Below are positions 15,350 to 19,094 of a DNA stretch of 19,094 bases, piece by piece. The notes below the pieces were generated by a model. That model was given only the letters and a program-made list of their open reading frames with translations. It made no database searches and was not told the DNA's origin. The position numbers were made by a program, and so were the translations under genes. Location of the stretch: the NCBI GenBank assembly GCA_028817685.1, contig JAPPPC010000414.1:1-19094 (forward strand). Direction: 5' to 3'. Origin of the DNA: Rhodospirillaceae bacterium (GTDB taxonomy: Bacteria; Pseudomonadota; Alphaproteobacteria; UBA8366; GCA-2717185). Position 1 is the stretch's first letter; the number at the start of each line of letters is the position of its first letter.

Positions 15350-15716
15350 CGACATTTCCCCCATTCGCTGTATTGCCGCGTATCTAAAAGCAACCGGTTT
15401 GCCTGTGCAACGAATCCGTCGATGCTGCCTCAACACCGCGATCCATTGCCGCAATATTGATCCGACCGCAGAGATGTGTATGATTCAGAGCATTGAGATT
15501 TAACGCGCTTTGCCATCGCCTGAGGCATCCGAGTCAGTCGAATTCTATTGTGCGGTCGACCGTCACATTCTTTGGAATTCGGCGGCGGGTCGCACTTGTG
15601 ACCTGGAAACGCATCCTAACCGGGCACCCCCAACGGAGACCCGACAGGCATAACGCATTCAAGAAGGTCCTGGACCTTCCGGCACCGGCGCGTCGTTATT
15701 GCAGGAGGAAGTGCGA
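15350..15716. promoter_or_regulatory. Divergent intergenic region between carbamoylase and emrA-like genes
   Basis: These 367 bases hold the promoters of two divergent operons. I see no credible gene; an open frame from 15493 to 15825 has poor composition and runs into the emrA-like gene in another frame. The sequence contains ATTGC-C-GCAAT and the overlapping CAATATTG near 15444-15460, which could be an operator facing the carbamoylase gene, and a perfect 17-base inverted repeat at 15663-15679. A GGAGG ribosome-binding site at 15704-15708 precedes the emrA-like start. No convincing -35/-10 pair was found. Confidence 0.55.
15663..15679. promoter_or_regulatory. Perfect inverted repeat, candidate operator
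   Basis: GAAGGTCC, one base, GGACCTTC forms a perfect 8-bp inverted repeat 37 bases before the emrA-like start codon. The site is in the likely 5' leader or core promoter, where a dimeric repressor would bind. A short transcript hairpin is the alternative; the one-base loop makes an RNA hairpin unfavourable, which favours a protein site. No regulator gene lies next to the pump in this window. Confidence 0.4.
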
Positions 15717-16940
15717 GTGTCCGACGACACGAAATCGGAATCCGACGAAACCGAAGAGACAAAAACGGAAACGTCCCCCCCGCCCCCACGCCGCAACCGC
15801 GGCTGGATTCGCTATGTCATCCTAATTCTCGTGCTGGGTGTCGGTGGCTACTGGGGATTTGAGGAAGTTCGCAGCCGTTTCACCCATGTCTACGAATATG
15901 ACGCCCGCATCGCCGGCAGCCTGATCACCGTGAGCAGCCGCGTCGCGGGCTGGGTGACCGAGATGAACATCAGCGAAGGCGATGACATCAGCAAAGGCCA
16001 AGTCATCGTTCAGATCGACGCGCGCGAATCCGAGTTGCTGACCGAACAGCTGGTGGCCCGCGTACGGGGAGTCGACGCGGAGCGGAACCGGCTGATCGCC
16101 GAAAAAGGCCTCGTCGACAAGCAAACGCGCAGCCGCTATCAGACGCAGAAATCGGAGTTGGCCGCCGCCGAGGCGGAGGTGTCGTCGCTGAAACCGCAAC
16201 TGGAATTGGCGCGAACCGAACTCAAACGAACCAAGTCGCTGTTTCAGAAAAAGATTATCTCTCGCAAACAGTACGACGAAGTCTTGGCGCGCGAGCAGCA
16301 GCTTTCCGGCGAGTTTCGCACCGCGGTCGCAGAGGTGCAGGCGGCACGCGCCAAACTGCTTGAAGCGGATGCTGAGCGCGCGCAGTTGAACGTGCTCGAT
16401 GGCGAGGTCGCCAAGCTGAAATACGAAGAAGGCTGGCTGCGTGCACAGCTTCAACAGCAAAAGCTCGATCTGGCCGACCGCAGCATCCGCGCGCCGGTCA
16501 AAGGTGTCGTGGACAAGACATTTGTCGAAGTCGGCGAATATGTCACGCCGGGCCAGCGGCTCGCACTCGTTCACAATCCGGACCGAGTCTGGATTGAAGC
16601 CAACGTCAAGGAAACGGAAGTTCGGAAACTGAAGATCGGCCAGCAGGTCGATGTGTCGGTTGACGCGTATCCCGGGGAAGGCTCTATCGATAAAATTCTC
16701 GGCATGGTCGGTATCGAGTCGCATGACAATGGCAACACCGAAGAAGGTTTCGTCGGCCACGTCATCGCCATCGGCAACTCGACGACAGCGGAGTTCGCAT
16801 TGCTGCCCAGCCCGAATCCGAGCGGCAACTTCACCAAAATCACGCAACGGCTACCGGTGCGCATCGCCATCGACCAGAAGGAGCGCAAACTCCGGCCGGG
16901 CATGATGGTGGAAATCAATATCGACATCCGCGACAAGTAA
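15717..16940 (+). CDS. HlyD/EmrA-family membrane fusion protein
   Basis: A 407-residue periplasmic adaptor of an MFS-type tripartite pump. It has an acidic, proline-rich cytoplasmic N terminus (1-30), one transmembrane helix (about 31-48, YVILILVLGVGGYWGF), a first half-lipoyl domain with SRVAGWVTEMNISEGDDI, and a long coiled-coil hairpin (about 105-250, rich in E, K, A, L). The second half-lipoyl domain carries RAPVKGVVDKTFVEVGEYV, followed by a beta-barrel domain (WIEANVKETEVRKLKIG). It links the inner-membrane exporter to an outer-membrane channel. Start: GGAGG at 15704-15708 sits eight bases from the GTG at 15717; the TTG at 15699 precedes that site and the GTG at 15711 is too near, so 15717 is preferred. 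The EmrB-like exporter follows 86 bp downstream. Confidence 0.9.
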   Translation: MSDDTKSESDETEETKTETSPPPPRRNRGWIRYVILILVLGVGGYWGFEEVRSRFTHVYEYDARIAGSLITVSSRVAGWVTEMNISEGDDISKGQVIVQIDARESELLTEQLVARVRGVDAERNRLIAEKGLVDKQTRSRYQTQKSELAAAEAEVSSLKPQLELARTELKRTKSLFQKKIISRKQYDEVLAREQQLSGEFRTAVAEVQAARAKLLEADAERAQLNVLDGEVAKLKYEEGWLRAQLQQQKLDLADRSIRAPVKGVVDKTFVEVGEYVTPGQRLALVHNPDRVWIEANVKETEVRKLKIGQQVDVSVDAYPGEGSIDKILGMVGIESHDNGNTEEGFVGHVIAIGNSTTAEFALLPSPNPSGNFTKITQRLPVRIAIDQKERKLRPGMMVEINIDIRDK

Positions 16941-16952
16941 GCGGTCCTGTGC

Positions 16953-16973
16953 CGGGCGGGTACGGCCCGCCCG
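16953..16973 (+). terminator. GC-rich hairpin between emrA-like and emrB-like genes
   Basis: CGGGCGGG (16953-16960), loop TACGG and CCCGCCCG (16966-16973) form a strong 8-bp stem 12 bases after the adaptor stop. It is followed by ttcaaaacgttt, not a proper U-tract. It may give partial termination or protect the upstream message, setting adaptor above transporter levels. It is unlikely to be a complete terminator because the transporter gene has no obvious promoter of its own. Confidence 0.4.
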
Positions 16974-17026
16974 TTCAAAACGTTTCCGCCTGAGCGGCCA
17001 AATCGCGGCGAAGACAGGAAGGCAGC

Positions 17027-18583
17027 GTGGCGTCAGGCCCGACGATCGAAGACCGCTTCGCGCAATACGGTCCCAGCTATCGCTATCTCGTCGCTTTCGC
17101 CGGGATGCTCGGCGTCATTTCGATGGTGCTGTCGATCACCATCGTCAACGTCGCAGTCCCCAGTGTCATGGGGGCCTACGGGATCGGGCAGGATCTGGCG
17201 CAATGGATGGCGACCGCGTTCATCGCCACGATGACGATCAGCCAGCTGCTCAACAACTGGCTCGTCGAGGCGTTCGGTCAGCGCCTGACCTTCCTGATCA
17301 TCATCGTCGTTTTCTTCATCGGCACTGCGATCGCGGCGACCAGCCCGACATACGATTTCATCATTCTCGGCCGCATCCTGCAGGGTTTTTCCGCCGGGGT
17401 CAGCCAGCCCTTGGTGATGGTCGTGCTGTTCCAGGTGTTTCCCGAAAACCGTCGCGGTCTCGCGATGGGGCTGTACGGCATGGCGATCATGCTGGCACCG
17501 GGCATCGGACCTTTCATCGGCGGTCTCGCGATCGACACCTTCTCGTGGCGCTACATCTTCTACATTCCGCTGCCGCTGAGCGCGGCGGCGTTCGTGCTCG
17601 GCGCGATGCTGATGCCCGGGCCGATCGAGTGGCGCCGCTTGCCGCCCTTCGACTGGGCCGGGATCATCGTCCTCAGCATCGCCTTGATCAATCTGCTGTC
17701 CGCCATGGCCGACGGGCAGCGATATGGCTGGACCTCCGATCTGATCATGACGCGCGCGGCGACCGCCGTTGCCGCTATCGGGATATTCATCGTGCTGCAA
17801 CTGCGCGCGAAATCGCCACTGCTCGATATGACCCTGTTCGCCAATCCGGCCTTTTCATCTGCGGTCCTGGTCGCCACCGTATTCGGCTTCGGCAATATGG
17901 CTTCAAGCTACGCCATTCCCGTCTTCGTCCAGACGGTCGGCGGTTATTCCGCAACGGCGGCGGGCTTGGTGCTGATTCCAGCGGGCCTGGTCCTGATGGC
18001 TCTCTTCCCGGTTTCGGGCCGTGTTTCGGATCGGGTGCCGGCCCATTATCCAATCGCGATCGGCCTGTTGTTTTTTGCGCTCGGCGCCGCGCTGATGACG
18101 ACCGCGGACACCAACACCGCCTTCTGGACAGTCGCGATCTACACCATGATCGGACGATTCGGAATGGGGTTGATCATGCCGCCGCTGGTCTCCAGCGCCA
18201 TGCGAACCCTGGAACCGGATCAGCTCAATCGTGGATCCGGCGCCCTGAATTTTATGCGGCAGCTCGGCGGTTCGATCGGTATTAACGCGGTTGTCCTCCT
18301 TATCTCGCAGCGGACCCAGTTCCACAGCGACGCGCTGACCACCACCCAGACCCCGGGCAATCCGGTCAGCCGCGAGTTTCTCGACGCTGTCGAACATCTC
18401 CTCGACGAAAGCGGCGTACCGGCGGCGATCCATCAGCCCGGCGCCCTACACTATCTGGGTAGTGTCATCGAAGCGCAGGCAGCAACCTTCGGTTTCCAGG
18501 ACGGCTTCAGTTTCATTAGCATTGTTTTTGTTTGCGCCTTGATCCCGGTTTGGATATTGAAACGGGCAGGGCAGGGGAAATAA
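17027..18583 (+). CDS. DHA2-family MFS drug exporter (EmrB/QacA-like)
   Basis: A 518-residue inner-membrane proton antiporter with the hydrophobic pattern of 14 transmembrane helices. Early helices include YLVAFAGMLGVISMVLSITI, with NVAVPSVM as the DHA2 signature in TM1. The antiporter motif C region is GLYGMAIMLAPGIGPFIGG in TM5, followed by SWRYIFYIPLP, also typical of EmrB/QacA. A loop of about 35 residues near 460 (VEHLLDESGVPAA...) lies before the last helix, as in EmrB proteins. It exports hydrophobic or amphipathic compounds through the adaptor encoded upstream and an outer-membrane channel not present here. Start GTG at 17027 has AGGAAGG four bases upstream. The stress-protein gene begins four bases after its stop. 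Confidence 0.92.
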   Translation: MASGPTIEDRFAQYGPSYRYLVAFAGMLGVISMVLSITIVNVAVPSVMGAYGIGQDLAQWMATAFIATMTISQLLNNWLVEAFGQRLTFLIIIVVFFIGTAIAATSPTYDFIILGRILQGFSAGVSQPLVMVVLFQVFPENRRGLAMGLYGMAIMLAPGIGPFIGGLAIDTFSWRYIFYIPLPLSAAAFVLGAMLMPGPIEWRRLPPFDWAGIIVLSIALINLLSAMADGQRYGWTSDLIMTRAATAVAAIGIFIVLQLRAKSPLLDMTLFANPAFSSAVLVATVFGFGNMASSYAIPVFVQTVGGYSATAAGLVLIPAGLVLMALFPVSGRVSDRVPAHYPIAIGLLFFALGAALMTTADTNTAFWTVAIYTMIGRFGMGLIMPPLVSSAMRTLEPDQLNRGSGALNFMRQLGGSIGINAVVLLISQRTQFHSDALTTTQTPGNPVSREFLDAVEHLLDESGVPAAIHQPGALHYLGSVIEAQAATFGFQDGFSFISIVFVCALIPVWILKRAGQGK

Positions 18584-18587
18584 TACA

Positions 18588-19037
18588 ATGTATAAGAAGA
18601 TACTTCTCGCGTATGACGGCAGTCCGGAATACCGGGCCGCCCTGCGTCAAGGCGCCGAAATCGCCGAGTTCTGCAAGGCGGAAACCCACCTGCTGGCCGT
18701 TATCACGTCATCCACGACCATGCCGATCGCAGGCGGCGTCAACCCCTCGGACCTGGTGAACGAAGAGCAACGCGAGATCCGCAGTTACCTGGATGAAGGC
18801 GTCGAACGGTTGCGCAAACGCGGGATCAAAGCGGAAGGACGGCTGGGGTATAGGGACCCGGTCGACGAAATTACCGCAACGGCGCGGGAGATCGGCGCCG
18901 ACCTGATCGTCGTTGGCCACCGCCGCCGCAACACAATCGAACGCTGGTGGCGTAAATCCACGTCAAAGAACCTGCTGACGGTATCCCCGTGCGACGTGCT
19001 GGTATCGTTCCTGCCGTCAGATTTCGAAGACGACTAA
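18588..19037 (+). CDS. Universal stress protein (UspA family)
   Basis: A 149-residue single-domain Usp with the opening strand KKILLAYDGSPEYRAAL, the strand-2 THLLAVI, a mid-region helix pair, and ADLIVVGHRRR followed by the C-terminal VSPCDVLVSF strand. The ATP-binding signature G-2x-G-9x-G-S/T is degraded: after VGH the second and third glycines are replaced (GHRRR..., then RKST where GS(V) is normal). It therefore probably belongs to the non-ATP-binding UspA-type group. Typical roles are dimeric stress or regulatory proteins. It starts four bases after the exporter stop, so it is the third gene of the pump operon and may tie efflux to stress state or modulate the pump. An alternative is simple co-transcription. 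The start is well set by KKILLAYDGS. Confidence 0.9.
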   Translation: MYKKILLAYDGSPEYRAALRQGAEIAEFCKAETHLLAVITSSTTMPIAGGVNPSDLVNEEQREIRSYLDEGVERLRKRGIKAEGRLGYRDPVDEITATAREIGADLIVVGHRRRNTIERWWRKSTSKNLLTVSPCDVLVSFLPSDFEDD

Positions 19038-19094
19038 ATAAATTTGGTGTCACGTTTGCGCGCGTTCTAACAGGATCGCCGCGCTCTCCTCATG
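19038..19094. other. Right-edge intergenic sequence
   Basis: These 57 bases follow the stress-protein stop. I see no gene. An ATG at the last three bases cannot be judged because the sequence ends there, and no Shine-Dalgarno site precedes it on this strand. Confidence 0.4.

Noticed and set aside
15493..15825. 110-codon open frame upstream of the emrA-like gene
   Set aside because: It lacks a ribosome-binding site, is extremely basic and proline-rich, and overlaps the emrA-like coding start in another frame.

Overview
The window is a GC-rich bacterial chromosome segment, most likely from an alphaproteobacterium (Rhodospirillales-like by inference). The pointers are high GC with G/C-ending codons, a DUF2336 protein with a multi-PAS LuxR-type regulator, and intergenic palindromic repeats of the CCCCGG...CCGGGG / GTCCCGG...CCGGGAC kind seen in that class. 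No rRNA, tRNA, CRISPR array, prophage or transposase was found.

Layout. (1) 2-1663 (+): the 3' part of a PhoX-type (DUF839) phosphatase, cut by the left edge. It converges on the next block across an intergenic repeat. (2) 1844-7877 (-): a run of six genes, read right to left. These are a DUF2336 protein (probably frameshifted near its start), a triple-PAS LuxR-family regulator, a class I methyltransferase, a small AtzG-like (DUF4089) subunit, an amidase-signature enzyme and an APH-like phosphotransferase. (3) 8117-9399 (+): a second methyltransferase, then a small GIY-YIG nuclease gene bracketed by two 108-bp direct repeats that differ at 6 positions. (4) 9427-15349: a hydantoin-utilisation locus, preceded by a divergent PaaI-type thioesterase. 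The + arm holds hydantoinase, N-formylglutamate-amidohydrolase-like enzyme and FAD monooxygenase. The converging - arm holds N-carbamoyl-D-amino-acid hydrolase, hydantoin racemase and an overlooked 43-residue membrane protein. (5) 15717-19037 (+): an EmrA-like membrane-fusion protein, an EmrB-like 14-TM DHA2 exporter and a universal stress protein.

How it works together. Racemase, hydantoinase and carbamoylase form the classical three-enzyme route from racemic 5-monosubstituted hydantoins through N-carbamoyl amino acids to D-amino acids, CO2 and ammonia. All catalytic or metal residues I could check are present. The formylglutamate-hydrolase-like enzyme and the monooxygenase sit in the hydantoinase operon, so the natural substrate may be more specialised than a generic hydantoin. 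The amidase/DUF4089 pair resembles the AtzE/AtzG pair of cyanurate breakdown, so much of the window deals with ureido or amide nitrogen. The EmrAB-like pump with its Usp partner looks like a separate stress or efflux operon; no outer-membrane TolC partner is in view.

Most worth checking: the repeat-bracketed GIY-YIG cassette, the C7-tract frameshift at the DUF2336 start, the mixed hydantoin locus, and a perfect inverted repeat just upstream of the emrA-like gene.
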